Assembly: GCA_965198915.1 (NCBI GenBank)
Contig: CBDAQC010000006.1
Span: 496,001 to 560,000 of the forward strand
Origin: BOG-908 sp965198915
GTDB lineage: Bacteria > Pseudomonadota > Alphaproteobacteria > Acetobacterales > Acetobacteraceae
Length of the DNA stretch: 64,000 nucleotides
Reading direction: 5' to 3'
Shown here: positions 43,516 to 54,773 of the stretch, one piece after another
How positions within the stretch are numbered: position 1 is the stretch's first letter
Layout of the letters: each line of letters begins with the position of its first letter
Program-made: the position numbers and the translations under genes
The notes under the pieces: model-generated
The model's input: only the letters and a program-made list of their open reading frames with translations
Told to the model about the DNA's origin: nothing
The model's database searches: none

Positions 43516-43572
43516 TGGGCGCTCGGGGCAGGATCCTTGCCGGCCGGACTGCCGATTTGCACAGTTGCGGTA

Positions 43573-44484
43573 CTACGCCTCTACCCGAACCCGCTTCGCA
43601 CCGCGCCGCCCGAACACCACACGCCGCACCACCCACAGCAGCAACAACCCAACCATCCCCACCGGAACCCAGGGCACCGCGGCGATGCCGAACGCCAGCA
43701 CCTCCGCGGCGTTGCGCCGCAGGCTGTCCTGCGCCCCCGCCAGCACCTGCCTCACCGGATCGGATGCCTGCACTACCGGACGTGCCGCCGTGAACACCAC
43801 GTCCACCTCTTCCGTATCCACCCGCAAGGACAACTCGCGCTGCCGGGCCTGGGCCTCATCCAATTGCGTCTGCGCCCGTGCGGTCTCCTCGGCCACTTTC
43901 ACCTGGTCGCTGACGCTGATCGTCAGCCGGGATCCCAGCACCTTCAGCGCCGCCAGATAGCTGGTAAGCTGCGCCACAACCTGGCCCGCATCGGCCACTG
44001 GCTGCCCCAGATCGTCCGCCGTGCTCGCCTGCCGCACGACGCGGACTACGCCAGCCGCCTCACCAGGCAAACTCTGTGTCAGCGCGGCCGCGAAACCGGT
44101 GACCAGGTCGTGTGAAAGCCGCACCTGCAGGCTCGCGGTATCAGGCAGTCCCGCCGCATTGCGCAAATATCCGCCTTGCGAGGGTCCGATCTCCGCGTGC
44201 ATCAACAGACAGTGCAGGGCGGCATCGTTCGCGCATTTGTCACGCGCCGCATTGAAATGCGCCACCAGAAGCTCGCCCGGCAGCTCAAGCCCGATCTCAT
44301 GGATGTAGGCCAGGTGCAGCCCGGCCCCTTCCTGCGCCTTTATTAAGAGTGCGCTCCTCGCAGCCTGCGGCAATGCCCTGCCTTCCGCCGGCGCCTGCAC
44401 CTGCTCGCCCACGTCGGGCGCCCGATCGCATCCGGCCAGCACCACCGCTAACCCGAAACAGGCCCAAACGCGCATGCTACCCAT
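43573..44484 (-). CDS. DUF4349-type lipoprotein
   Basis: A 303-residue envelope protein from the ATG at 44482-44484. The signal peptide ends at the lipobox VLAGC (near residue 16). The domain around 95-250 holds a coiled coil (QVKVAEETARAQTQLDEAQA), characteristic of DUF4349, and a C-terminal membrane helix (VPVGMVGLLLLWVVRRVVFG) with a basic tail. The family function is unknown. A lipid anchor plus a C-terminal transmembrane segment suggests a membrane-tethered periplasmic protein. Confidence 0.78.
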   Translation of the reverse strand: MGSMRVWACFGLAVVLAGCDRAPDVGEQVQAPAEGRALPQAARSALLIKAQEGAGLHLAYIHEIGLELPGELLVAHFNAARDKCANDAALHCLLMHAEIGPSQGGYLRNAAGLPDTASLQVRLSHDLVTGFAAALTQSLPGEAAGVVRVVRQASTADDLGQPVADAGQVVAQLTSYLAALKVLGSRLTISVSDQVKVAEETARAQTQLDEAQARQRELSLRVDTEEVDVVFTAARPVVQASDPVRQVLAGAQDSLRRNAAEVLAFGIAAVPWVPVGMVGLLLLWVVRRVVFGRRGAKRVRVEA

Positions 44485-44628
44485 CAAATCCTCGCCCCAC
44501 GATCGCCGTGCATGGTGGCGAACCCCCCGCGCGCAAGCAATCGCCGGAACGCCCCCGGCACGCCGAACCACTTGCCTTTCCCCGCCACCCCGCCAAACCT
44601 GCGTGCAACACGCGAGGATCAGCCCGAC

Positions 44629-45015
44629 ATGCCCGTCCCCGGCCTAGGCCCCTATGACCCGCAAAACATCTTCGCCCGCATCCTCCGCGGCGAAATCCCA
44701 AGTCGCCGTGTGTATGAGGACGACTACGCCCTGGCCTTCCATGACATAAACCCGCAAGCGCCGATCCACGTCCTGGTCATTCCCAAAACCCAGCACGTCT
44801 CGCTCGCCGATTTCGCCACCACCGCACCGCCGGAAACCGTCGCCGGCTTCTTCCGCGCCGTCGCCCTCGTCGCCCGCCAGCTCGAGTTGGAAGATCCCGG
44901 CTACCGCATCCTTGCCAACATGGGCCACCACGCCCACCAGGAAGTCCCCCACTTCCACGTCCATATGTTTGGCGGCGCGCCACTCGGCGCCATGCTCCAC
45001 CCGCCAAAGCTCTAG
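44629..45015 (+). CDS. HIT-family nucleotide-binding protein
   Basis: A 128-residue histidine-triad hydrolase, probably HinT-like, acting on AMP-lysine or nucleoside phosphoramidates. It opens MPVPGLGPYDPQNIFARILR. The triad is HFHVHMFGG near the C-terminus, preceded by GHHAHQEVP. The ATG at 44629 was chosen because this is where the family domain begins; the frame upstream is basic and low-quality. Confidence 0.92.
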   Translation: MPVPGLGPYDPQNIFARILRGEIPSRRVYEDDYALAFHDINPQAPIHVLVIPKTQHVSLADFATTAPPETVAGFFRAVALVARQLELEDPGYRILANMGHHAHQEVPHFHVHMFGGAPLGAMLHPPKL

Positions 45016-45096
45016 CAGGACCGCAGCCTGCCCCTGCCGCCAAGCCGCCAAATTCCCGATACGCGCATCACTTGGCCGCCGGGCCACACACCCGCC

Positions 45097-45552
45097 GTGT
45101 CGCGCGTCTTCGCGCAGAATATCATCGACATCGCAGCGTCACCCGACACCCTGTGGTCCTTGCTGACCGACTGCGTCGCGTGGCCCGCCTGATACAAGCA
45201 TTGCGCTGACGTCTCGGTATCGACCGGCGGTCCGCATCTCAGCGCTGGCGGAAAGTTCCGCTTCAAGACCCTGCGCTTCTACTCCGAACCAACGATCGAC
45301 ACGTTCGAACCTGCGCGCATGCTCGTCTGGTCGGCAACAGGTCCGGCAGGCAGCAGCGGTGCGCATGCCTGGTTCATAGAGCCGACTCCGGACGGCTGCC
45401 GTGTCATTACCGAAGAGACCCAAAAGGGCTTGCTGCTGCTCCTTCTCGGGCCCTACACGCGCGGTGTTCTTCTCAAATCGCACGAGGAATGGCTACGCGC
45501 GCTCAAGGAACAGGCCGAAACGAGACAATCGCCGGAGCAGGCGTCCCCATGA
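45097..45552 (+). pseudogene. SRPBCC-domain gene interrupted by an in-frame TGA
   Basis: A single frame encodes about 151 residues of a START/SRPBCC ligand-binding domain: FAQNIIDIAASPDTLWSLLT at the start, then TIDTFEPARMLVWSATG and a C-terminal helix GVLLKSHEEWLRALKEQAE. A TGA at 45190-45192 interrupts it in WPA-stop-YKHC. A Trp is expected there in relatives, so a single TGG to TGA change explains it. The downstream part could only be made from an internal start. A sequencing error remains possible. Confidence 0.7.
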
Positions 45553-45598
45553 ACGATCCGATCCAGTTCCACCCGGCAAGGAACAAGGCGTTGCGGAC

Positions 45599-45718
45599 AT
45601 GACCGTCAGCCGCGAAGCAATCAACGGCATAGCAGTCCCGGAACCCGCCACCGTGCCGCTTCTCGGCGCACCGCTACAAGCTTGTGCAGCTTTGCACCGG
45701 CGCAGGAAGTGCGCCTGA
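45599..45718 (+). pseudogene. PEP-CTERM-like tail remnant
   Basis: A 39-residue frame MTVSREAINGIAVPEPATVP followed by LLGAPLQACAALHRRRKCA. It matches the layout of PEP-CTERM sorting signals: VPEPAT, a short hydrophobic stretch and a basic RRRK end. No upstream export domain is attached, so it is probably the decayed 3' end of a former gene. The similarity is short and could be chance. Confidence 0.4.
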
Positions 45719-45873
45719 TAAAAGTGAGACAAGCAGGCTGGTCGCTTGGAGCAAGACTTCTGGCTGCGCAACCCCGTCGCCGCAACAGCCGCGAACACGC
45801 GCGTGAATTTGCCCGTTTTTCCGAAACAACTGCCTACTTGCTTTCTTGACGCAAGCGCGCCCATCAACCCCGA

Positions 45874-46770
45874 ATGACCCTCCAAGACCTGCGCTACGTG
45901 GTCGCCCTCGCCGAACACGGCCATTTCGGCCGCGCCGCCGCCGCCTGTGACATCGCCCAGCCCACCCTCAGCACCCAGATCAAGAACCTGGAGACGCAGC
46001 TCGGCGTCACCCTGTTCGAACGCACCACCAAATCCGTCAGCACAACGTCCGCCGGCGCGGAAATCGCCGCGCGCGCCCGCCGCGTGCTGGAAGAAGTGGA
46101 CGCCATAGCCAGCGTCGGCCGCCAGACTTCCGGCCCGCTCTCAGGCGATTTCAGCCTGGGCGTCATACCCACGCTCGGCCCCTACATACTGCCCTGGCTC
46201 GTGCCCGCCCTGAACAAGGACTATCCGGAGCTGCGGCTGATCCTGCGCGAAGATTTAACCGCGCCGCTTCTGGAAAGGCTGGGCTCCCATCGCCTGGACG
46301 CAGCCCTCGTGGCACTTCCCACGCCCGACAGCCGCATGGAGACGCTCGCCCTCTTCGACGAGCCATTCTGGTTCGCCGAGCCGAAGGGCCGCAAGCCCAC
46401 CCCGGCCACGCCGATGCGGGAGGACGAACTGCGCGGGCGCCGTCTGCTGCTGCTGACCGAAGGCCACTGTCTGCGCGACCAGGCGCTGGAAATCTGCGGC
46501 ACCGCCGGCCGGGATGACGAGGGCGATTTCCGCGCCACCAGCCTGGAGACCATACTGCAGATGGTGGCCACCGGCCTGGGCAGCACGCTGCTGCCGGCCA
46601 TGGCCTGCGGCGACGTCCGCGCCCGCTCCGTCGCCACGCGGCCGCTGGAAGCTGGCGTCGGCCGTCGCATCGGCCTGGTCTGGCGCCGCAGCTACCCCAG
46701 AAGCCGAGACATCCACCTGTTGGCCAGGACTCTGCGCGAACATCTGCCGCGGGGCGTCCACCGCGTCTGA
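45874..46770 (+). CDS. oxyR: OxyR hydrogen-peroxide sensor
   Basis: A 298-residue LysR-family activator. The N-terminal HTH is AAAACDIAQPTLSTQIKNLE. The peroxide-sensing cysteines are at exactly the known OxyR positions, Cys199 in LTEGHCLRDQ and Cys208 in ALEIC. It lies upstream of katG on the same strand, so it should activate that gene on oxidation. The spacing of 209 bases leaves room for a promoter and binding site. Confidence 0.95.
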   Translation: MTLQDLRYVVALAEHGHFGRAAAACDIAQPTLSTQIKNLETQLGVTLFERTTKSVSTTSAGAEIAARARRVLEEVDAIASVGRQTSGPLSGDFSLGVIPTLGPYILPWLVPALNKDYPELRLILREDLTAPLLERLGSHRLDAALVALPTPDSRMETLALFDEPFWFAEPKGRKPTPATPMREDELRGRRLLLLTEGHCLRDQALEICGTAGRDDEGDFRATSLETILQMVATGLGSTLLPAMACGDVRARSVATRPLEAGVGRRIGLVWRRSYPRSRDIHLLARTLREHLPRGVHRV

Positions 46771-46979
46771 ACGGCAAGCCTTCGGCTCGCTGCGGTCGGC
46801 GCTGGTCGCACCATCCCCGAACCAATAGGCTCACTCAATTAACCCATCGCCAACAATCAATTTCACAACGCCCCGGTCACCCGCTAGACTGCCGCACGTG
46901 GAGTTCAGCGAATACAGGTCCGCGGCATCGCGCAGCGTCGCCGCCAGGGCCGAACGAGCCACAAGATAGGAGAGACACC

Positions 46980-49190
<2,211 letters not shown>

Positions 49191-49197
49191 CCTGCAA

Positions 49198-49221
49198 CCC
49201 GCGCCCGGAAACGGGCGCGGG
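49198..49221 (+). terminator. GNRA-loop hairpin after katG
   Basis: CCCGCGCCCG-GAAA-CGGGCGCGGG, a perfect 10-bp stem starting 8 bases after the stop codon. There is no T-tract, so it may protect the mRNA 3' end or work with Rho. Confidence 0.6.
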
Positions 49222-49256
49222 CCAGCACGGGCGCGAATCTTTAACCGCCGGCAAGG

Positions 49257-49323
49257 TTGGGGCCCTGCCCCAAATCCCGCTCGGGCCTTGGCCCCAGACG
49301 CCATCATTAGAGTCGCTCGTGAC
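49257..49323 (+). repeat. Second repeat family, copy 1
   Basis: Begins TTGGGGCCCTGCCCC, continues GGGCCTTGGCCCCAGAC and ends CGCTCGTGAC. It matches the element after dinB along its length and lies after katG. Confidence 0.65.
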
Positions 49324-49353
49324 GACCGCCGTTTGATGGCCGCCAGGGCGAGG

Positions 49354-50622
49354 CTACGAACGGACACGCAGGGGCAGAGCCTCTGACCTTGCTGCCGTCT
49401 CCGGCATGGCAAAAAACAACGCCGCAAGTGCCACGCTGGCAGCCGCCCCTGAGAACAGAAAAGCGGCCGAGTAGCCGAAACGGTCGACGATAACGCCGGC
49501 GGCCAGGCCGCTCAGCGATGCGCCTACCCCCTGCGCTGTAGCCACCGCACCCTGCGCCAGATTGAACCGCCCGGTTCCCCGCATCAGGTCGGCAATGACA
49601 AGCGGCGTGATCGCACCAAAAATGCCCCCGCCGACGCCGTCCAGCAACTGCACCGCAATCAGCCACACGGCGCTGTCCGAAAACGTATACAGCACCGCGC
49701 GAACCGGCAGCACCGCAAAGCCGAGCAGCAGGATCGGCTTGCGTCCCACACGATCGGCCGTCATCCCGACCGCAAGCGCCACCGCAAGCATGATGAGCTG
49801 CGCTGCCACGATGCAGGAAGACATCATCGCCGTCGCCCAGGCCGGATGCGACCGCGCAAGCTTCTGGCCCACCAGCGGCAACAGCGATGCGTTGGCGAAG
49901 TGGAACAACATCGCGCAGATCCCGAACACCGCCAACGGCCGGCTTTGCAGCAATACGGCCATGCCGGACGGCCCTGGTCCGCGCGCCTCCTGCGCGCCCT
50001 CGTCATCCAGCCCGCGGGCGAGATCCTGGTCGATGGCGCGGCTCGGGATGGAAAGCACCGCCCCGGCGGCAAGCAACGCGAACACCGGCACCATCAGAAA
50101 GACGGCACGCTGCGAGAACAGATACCCGACCGCTCCCGCAGCCACGGCGATGGCGACGTTGCCCGCGTGGTCGAAGGCGGAATTGCGCCCCATTCGCCGG
50201 GCAAGCTGCTGGCGCGCGTACAACCCCAGCGTGATCGCCGCCACCGCCGGGCCAAACACATCGCCCACCACGGCCATTATGGTGTTCGCCGCCAGAACCG
50301 GCCAGAACACCGGTGCCGCAAATATCACCGCCGCACCCGCCGCCAGAAAAGCCAGCGCCAGCACCACCGCATTGCGTTTATGCCGTGTCGCATCTATCCA
50401 GGCCCCGGCAGGCGTTTGCGCCACCAGGCCGAGCAGGCCGCTCAGCGTCGTCACCCAGCCGACCTCTGTCTGGCTCCAGTGCCGCTGTGTCACCAGGAAC
50501 ACGTTCAGGTAGGGCCCGAGCGCACCGCGCACATCGGCCAGCAGAAAATTCACCGTATCCAGCGACCTCGGCCGGAAGCCCGCGTCCCTCGCCTGCGGCA
50601 AGGCGCCGTTCAGATCAGCCAA
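49354..50622 (-). CDS. MFS transporter
   Basis: A 422-residue, 12-helix major facilitator with a TTG start at 50620-50622. The N-terminal half starts SLDTVNFLLADVRGALGPYLN, which resembles nucleoside or unknown-substrate transporters, and the C-terminal half contains MTADRVGRKPILLLGFAVLP, the loop motif. An alternative start could be one of the later codons. Substrate not inferred. Confidence 0.82.
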   Translation of the reverse strand: MADLNGALPQARDAGFRPRSLDTVNFLLADVRGALGPYLNVFLVTQRHWSQTEVGWVTTLSGLLGLVAQTPAGAWIDATRHKRNAVVLALAFLAAGAAVIFAAPVFWPVLAANTIMAVVGDVFGPAVAAITLGLYARQQLARRMGRNSAFDHAGNVAIAVAAGAVGYLFSQRAVFLMVPVFALLAAGAVLSIPSRAIDQDLARGLDDEGAQEARGPGPSGMAVLLQSRPLAVFGICAMLFHFANASLLPLVGQKLARSHPAWATAMMSSCIVAAQLIMLAVALAVGMTADRVGRKPILLLGFAVLPVRAVLYTFSDSAVWLIAVQLLDGVGGGIFGAITPLVIADLMRGTGRFNLAQGAVATAQGVGASLSGLAAGVIVDRFGYSAAFLFSGAAASVALAALFFAMPETAARSEALPLRVRS

Positions 50623-50739
50623 GGGAAACCGAAGCCCGAACGAACGGCAACCAACTGCCTGTTAGATACCGCGGAGTTTCGGCACGCCCGACATATCGCC
50701 GCCAACGCGCACGCCCCGGGCAATGACTGCGGACATGCA

Positions 50740-51195
50740 TCAGAACGCCGCAATCAGCACGATGCCGGCAGTCATCAGCGCACCGCCCAATATGCGCCAG
50801 ACATTCAGGCTGTGCTGCTCCATCCCGAACAGCCCGAACTGGTCGATGACCAGCGACATCAGGATGTTCGCCGTGATGGTAAGCCCGGCAAACGGCCCGG
50901 CGCCGACTTTATTGACGAACAGCAGCCCCATGATCACCGCGAACGCCCCCATCAGGCCACCCAGCGGCGCCCACCACGCCATGCCGCCGATGCCCTTGGC
51001 ATTCGGCATGGGCGTAGGCAGGCAGAACCACAGCACCATCAGCAAGGCTATGATCGGCAGGAACGAGACAAGGCTGGCCAGCCAGGGGTTTTCCAGGGAT
51101 TTGCGCAACGCCCCGTTCATCGGCGGTCCCCAGGCTTGCAACGCACCCGCAACGAGAATCAGCGGATATAGCCAGGCCGCGCTGACGTTCTGCAT
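50740..51195 (-). CDS. DMT-family DUF606 membrane protein
   Basis: A 151-residue membrane protein with five hydrophobic helices, starting MQNVSAAWLYPLILVAGALQ. The pattern GGLMGAFAVIMGLLFVNKVG and IDQFGLFGMEQHSLNVWRIL is typical of the DUF606/YdcZ branch of drug/metabolite transporters. Such proteins work as half-size dimers. ATG at 51193-51195 preferred over GTG one codon earlier. Confidence 0.85.
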   Translation of the reverse strand: MQNVSAAWLYPLILVAGALQAWGPPMNGALRKSLENPWLASLVSFLPIIALLMVLWFCLPTPMPNAKGIGGMAWWAPLGGLMGAFAVIMGLLFVNKVGAGPFAGLTITANILMSLVIDQFGLFGMEQHSLNVWRILGGALMTAGIVLIAAF

Positions 51196-51217
51196 CACAG
51201 AAATCCCCTCCGTTGTC

Positions 51218-52471
51218 TCAGCCGAACGCGAACACGCCTCCGATCGCCAAAAGCAGCGCCGGCGGCATAACCAGAACGCCCAGCTTCAGAAATTCCCAGG
51301 CGCTGACCTCGTGGCCCTCGCGGCGAAGCGCCGTCAGCCACAATATCGTGGCCAACGAACCCGTAACCGACAGGTTCGGCCCAAGATCGACCCCGATAAG
51401 CACGGCACTGCGAACATGCTCGGGCAATTTCGCCAGCGTGGCCACGCGTCCGGCAACCAGCCCGGCCGGCAGGTTGTTGACCAGGTTGCAGACGATCGCG
51501 AGCACGACGCCCGCGCCCCACGCGGTAGCTGCCGCGGATTGCCGGACAAGAGCCTGCACCTCGTCCGCAAGCGCTTGCGTCACGCCCGTCGCCTCCAGCG
51601 CCTGCACCAGCACGAACAGCCCGGCAACCAGCGGCAGCACGGCCCACGAAACGTTCTTCACGATCTCGCCTGCGCCTTTGTCCGAGCGTGTCAGCACCAA
51701 AAGCGCCGTTCCAGCCCCAGCCAGAAACGTCGGCAGCCCAAGCTGGATGTCGAAGCCGGACGCGCCCAGCAGCACGGCCGCGGTCAGCACGATGCCCAGC
51801 GCCGCCATCCGCCCCGCAGCCGAAAGCGCGGGCGTCTCCACATGCTCCGCCACGCGCGGCCGCAACTGCGCCCGCTGCGTCCAGCGCAACACGGCATAGG
51901 TCGCCGCCACGGAAAGCAGCGACGGCAAAGCGTATTGCGGCAGCCAGTGCAGAAGCGGCGGCATATGGCTGCCATAGATCACCAGGTTCGCCGGGTTCGA
52001 GATCGGCAGCACGAAGCTCGCGGCGTTGGCGATGAACGCGCAGATGAACAGATAAGGCAGCGGCGCCTGGGCCTTCGCCGCCCTGACCACGGCCGCCACC
52101 GCGGGCGTCAGTACCACCGCCGTCGCGTCGTTGGACAGGAACACGGTGACCAACGCGCCAACCACGAACACCAGGCTGAACAACCTACCCGCTGACCCTT
52201 TCGCGCGCGCCGCGGCATGGGCCGCAACCCAGTCGAACAGCCCTTCCTGCCTTGCCAGCTCGGACAGCAGCATCATCCCCGTCAGGAACAGGTACACATC
52301 CGTCCCGCGCACAACGCCGGACCAGGCTGTTGCCGGTGAAAGCAGCCGGAGCAGCACCAAAAGACCAGCGCCGGCTGTAGCCCAGATGAACTCGGGCCAG
52401 CCGAACGGCCGCACGATCACGCCGGCCGTGGCCAGGCCGGCAATAGCCCAGACGGCCCAGTGCGCGGTCAT
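51218..52471 (-). CDS. ArsB/SLC13-like ion transporter
   Basis: A 417-residue membrane transporter of the ion-transporter superfamily. The two half motifs are FLSNDATAVVLTPAVAAVV and CNLVNNLPAGLVAG, which are typical of ArsB arsenite exporters. There is no arsR, arsC or arsA gene nearby, so an arsenite role is not proven. The ATG at 52469-52471 is preferred to one at 52498 that lies in the repeat. A hairpin repeat is 20 bases upstream. Confidence 0.8.
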   Translation of the reverse strand: MTAHWAVWAIAGLATAGVIVRPFGWPEFIWATAGAGLLVLLRLLSPATAWSGVVRGTDVYLFLTGMMLLSELARQEGLFDWVAAHAAARAKGSAGRLFSLVFVVGALVTVFLSNDATAVVLTPAVAAVVRAAKAQAPLPYLFICAFIANAASFVLPISNPANLVIYGSHMPPLLHWLPQYALPSLLSVAATYAVLRWTQRAQLRPRVAEHVETPALSAAGRMAALGIVLTAAVLLGASGFDIQLGLPTFLAGAGTALLVLTRSDKGAGEIVKNVSWAVLPLVAGLFVLVQALEATGVTQALADEVQALVRQSAAATAWGAGVVLAIVCNLVNNLPAGLVAGRVATLAKLPEHVRSAVLIGVDLGPNLSVTGSLATILWLTALRREGHEVSAWEFLKLGVLVMPPALLLAIGGVFAFG

Positions 52472-52490
52472 CGGCAACGCAGGCAGGAAG

Positions 52491-52553
52491 GCAGGCAAGG
52501 CCCTCTTTTCTGAAAAGAAGAAGCAAGAAACTCTTGCTTCTTCGCGTCCGGAG
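52491..52553 (+). repeat. Two-hairpin dispersed repeat, copy 6
   Basis: Stem CCCTCTTTTCT/AAAAGAAG, then GCAAGAAACTCTTGC and a TTCTTCGCGTCCGGAGC tail. Lies 20 bases upstream of the ArsB-like start, oriented like the other copies. Confidence 0.8.
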
Positions 52554-52611
52554 CGTGCGTTTTCACCGGCAGGCGCATGGGACGGAACACCCGCTCTCAG
52601 CGTCCTGCTTG

Positions 52612-53655
52612 TTACGGCTGTGGCGTGAAGTCAATCACTCCGGCGAACCCGTCCTCCGTGCCGAACCCAAGCCAGCCCCCGGACGGCGCCCAGGCCAGCG
52701 CGCTCACCGCCCCGTGCCCGCCTTCCGCCACCCGCAGCACGCGGCGGCCGGCGATCTCCGCCAGCAGCACCGTCCCGTCCGCATAGCCGGCCGCCACCAC
52801 CTCGTCGCTCGGATGGCACGCCACACGCGTGCAGATCACGTTTTCTATCTGCGCCAGCTCCAGGGGCGGCTTGCCCATCGGCCCCCCGCCGAAGAACGGC
52901 CACAGCACGATCGTGTCCGCCCCCGAACTTGCCAGCCACTTGCCGCTTTTCGTGAACCCGATCGACTCCGGCTTGGCCGGATAGCCGCTCATCCGCATGT
53001 CGTGCCCATCCGGCAGCCGCCACCCGTGCAGCGCGTTCTCCTGCATCGCACTCACCACCGCCTCGGCGGCCGGATGCACCGCCACGCCGATATGGCTGCC
53101 CTTCCATTCTAGCCGCCGCGGCGTCCCGCCGCTGCTGTTCACGAACCAGACAGTCGCCCCGTTGTAATGCGAGGCCGCCACCCGCTTGCCCCGCCCATCG
53201 AACGCAATCCCCGTCACCGTCGACGGATGTTCCAGCGACTTCATCTTCTCGCCGGCGGCCGAGAACAGATGCACGAACTTGCCGGCCGCACATGCCACCA
53301 CCGCAGCCTTGCCGTCCCAGAACGAGGCCACCTGCTCGACCCACTTGCCCCCGAACGCCGCGATCTCGCCTACCGTGCCGTCCGCGCCCAGGCGCACGAA
53401 CCGCCCGTCATCGCCGCCGCAGACGAACCCGCCGGCCGCCGCATCCGCCACAAGCGCCAGAACCCCACCGTCGCAGGCCTCGATTCGCCCCCAATCGCGC
53501 GTGCCTAGCGGCAGGACCCGGACCGACCCGTCCCCCAGCCCGAACGCCGCCTGCGCGCTTCCCCGGTCGAACGCCGCCGCCACCACGAACGCGCCGAGCG
53601 ACTCCGAAACCCCACGCGTCTCCAGCAGAAGCGATGCGGCCGCGGCCTCGCTCAC
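52612..53655 (-). CDS. WD40-repeat protein coupled to CobW GTPase
   Basis: A 347-residue beta-propeller protein, starting with GTG at 53653-53655 overlapping the CobW stop as GTGA. Repeats are visible as blades, for example AAFGLGDGSVRVLPLG, STVTGIAFDGRGKRVAASHYNGATVWF, and AVSALAWAPSGGWLGFGTEDGFAGVIDF (key ends GATVWF and GFAGVIDF). No enzyme domain. The tight coupling suggests it scaffolds or regulates the GTPase or its client metalloprotein. Confidence 0.85.
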   Translation of the reverse strand: MSEAAAASLLLETRGVSESLGAFVVAAAFDRGSAQAAFGLGDGSVRVLPLGTRDWGRIEACDGGVLALVADAAAGGFVCGGDDGRFVRLGADGTVGEIAAFGGKWVEQVASFWDGKAAVVACAAGKFVHLFSAAGEKMKSLEHPSTVTGIAFDGRGKRVAASHYNGATVWFVNSSGGTPRRLEWKGSHIGVAVHPAAEAVVSAMQENALHGWRLPDGHDMRMSGYPAKPESIGFTKSGKWLASSGADTIVLWPFFGGGPMGKPPLELAQIENVICTRVACHPSDEVVAAGYADGTVLLAEIAGRRVLRVAEGGHGAVSALAWAPSGGWLGFGTEDGFAGVIDFTPQP

Positions 53656-54623
53656 GCCGCCACCTGGCAAGCCTCGAACCCGCGCCGTAATTGCGGCCGG
53701 TTCAGGTCCCGCCCGATGAACACCAGCCGGGACTTCCGCGCGGACCCCTCCGGCCACGGCCCGATGAAATCGCCGTCCGCGATCATGTGCACCGCCTGGA
53801 ACGCAAACCGCCGCGCCTCGCCGGGATGCGCCAGAATGCCCTTCGTGCGCAGCAAATCCTGACCCTTCTCCTGCAGCAACGTCCCCATCCATTGCTGGAA
53901 CTTGTGCGGATCGACGTCGCGCGAAACCTCGAAACTCACGCTGTTCACACCCTCGCTGTGGCTGTGGGATTCCGCCTCCAGAAACGCCGGATCGGCGTCC
54001 AGTATCCGGGACAGATCGAACGCGCCGATATCCAGAATGTCCATCACCGCGACGTCGCTGCGCGTCGCGTGATGTATCCGCGCAAACCGGTTGATCTCCC
54101 GTATCCGCCCCTCGACCGCCGCCAGCTCCTCGGCCGAAACCAGATCGAGCTTGTTCAGCACGATCACGTCCGCAAACGCGATCTGTGCGGCCGCCTCCGC
54201 GCTGTCACCCAGCCGTGCCGGCAGGTTCTTCGCATCCACCACCGTCACGATCGCGTCCAGCCGTGCCTTCGCGCGCACGCCCTCATCGACGAAGAACGTC
54301 TGCGCCACCGGCGCCGGATTGGCCAAACCAGTCGTCTCGATGATGATGCCGTCGAATTTCCGCGACCGCTTCATCAGCCCGCCGACGATCCGGATCAGAT
54401 CGCCGCGCACCGTGCAGCAGATGCAGCCGTTGTTCATTTCGAACACTTCCTCGTCGGCATCCACCACCAGGTCGTTGTCCACCCCCAGCTCGCCAAACTC
54501 GTTGATCACCACGGCATACTTGCGCCCGTGCTCCTGCGTGAGGATGCGGTTCAGCAACGTCGTCTTCCCGGCACCCAGGAAGCCGGTCAACACAGTCACG
54601 GGAACGCGGGCATCGGTGGACAT
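53652..54623 (-). CDS. CobW/COG0523 metal-chaperone GTPase
   Basis: A 323-residue G3E GTPase from the ATG at 54621-54623. The P-loop is GFLGAGKTT (14-22), the metal-binding CxCC motif GCICC (66-70), the G3 region is IIETTGLANPAPV and the G4 motif NKLD. The His-rich ESHSHSEG at the middle could bind zinc. It probably delivers zinc or another metal to a client. A hairpin repeat lies about 14 bases before the start. Confidence 0.93.
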   Translation of the reverse strand: MSTDARVPVTVLTGFLGAGKTTLLNRILTQEHGRKYAVVINEFGELGVDNDLVVDADEEVFEMNNGCICCTVRGDLIRIVGGLMKRSRKFDGIIIETTGLANPAPVAQTFFVDEGVRAKARLDAIVTVVDAKNLPARLGDSAEAAAQIAFADVIVLNKLDLVSAEELAAVEGRIREINRFARIHHATRSDVAVMDILDIGAFDLSRILDADPAFLEAESHSHSEGVNSVSFEVSRDVDPHKFQQWMGTLLQEKGQDLLRTKGILAHPGEARRFAFQAVHMIADGDFIGPWPEGSARKSRLVFIGRDLNRPQLRRGFEACQVAA

Positions 54624-54636
54624 CAAAAAACTCCCA

Positions 54637-54705
54637 AGAAAGCAGTCCTTTTTTGAAACACAGGACCAAAAAACTTTTGCTTCCCCGCATCTGGAGCATC
54701 CGCGC
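54637..54705 (+). repeat. Two-hairpin dispersed repeat, copy 7 (GTCCT/AGGAC stem)
   Basis: AGAAAGCAGTCCTTTTTTG then AAACACAGGACC, a stem with GTCCT/AGGAC instead of CTTCTTTT/AAAAGAAG. CAAAAAACTTTTG follows. Facing the cobW start. Confidence 0.75.
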
Positions 54706-54773
54706 GCTTTCGGAGATGCAGGGACGCGGCCAGCCAGCTCCGCACCCTTCAATGGGCACCCTCTAACACACCA

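Noticed and set aside
46771..46979. OxyR binding site upstream of katG
   Set aside because: Only a weak ATAG-containing segment was seen; not close enough to the ATAG-N7-CTAT pattern to list as a site.
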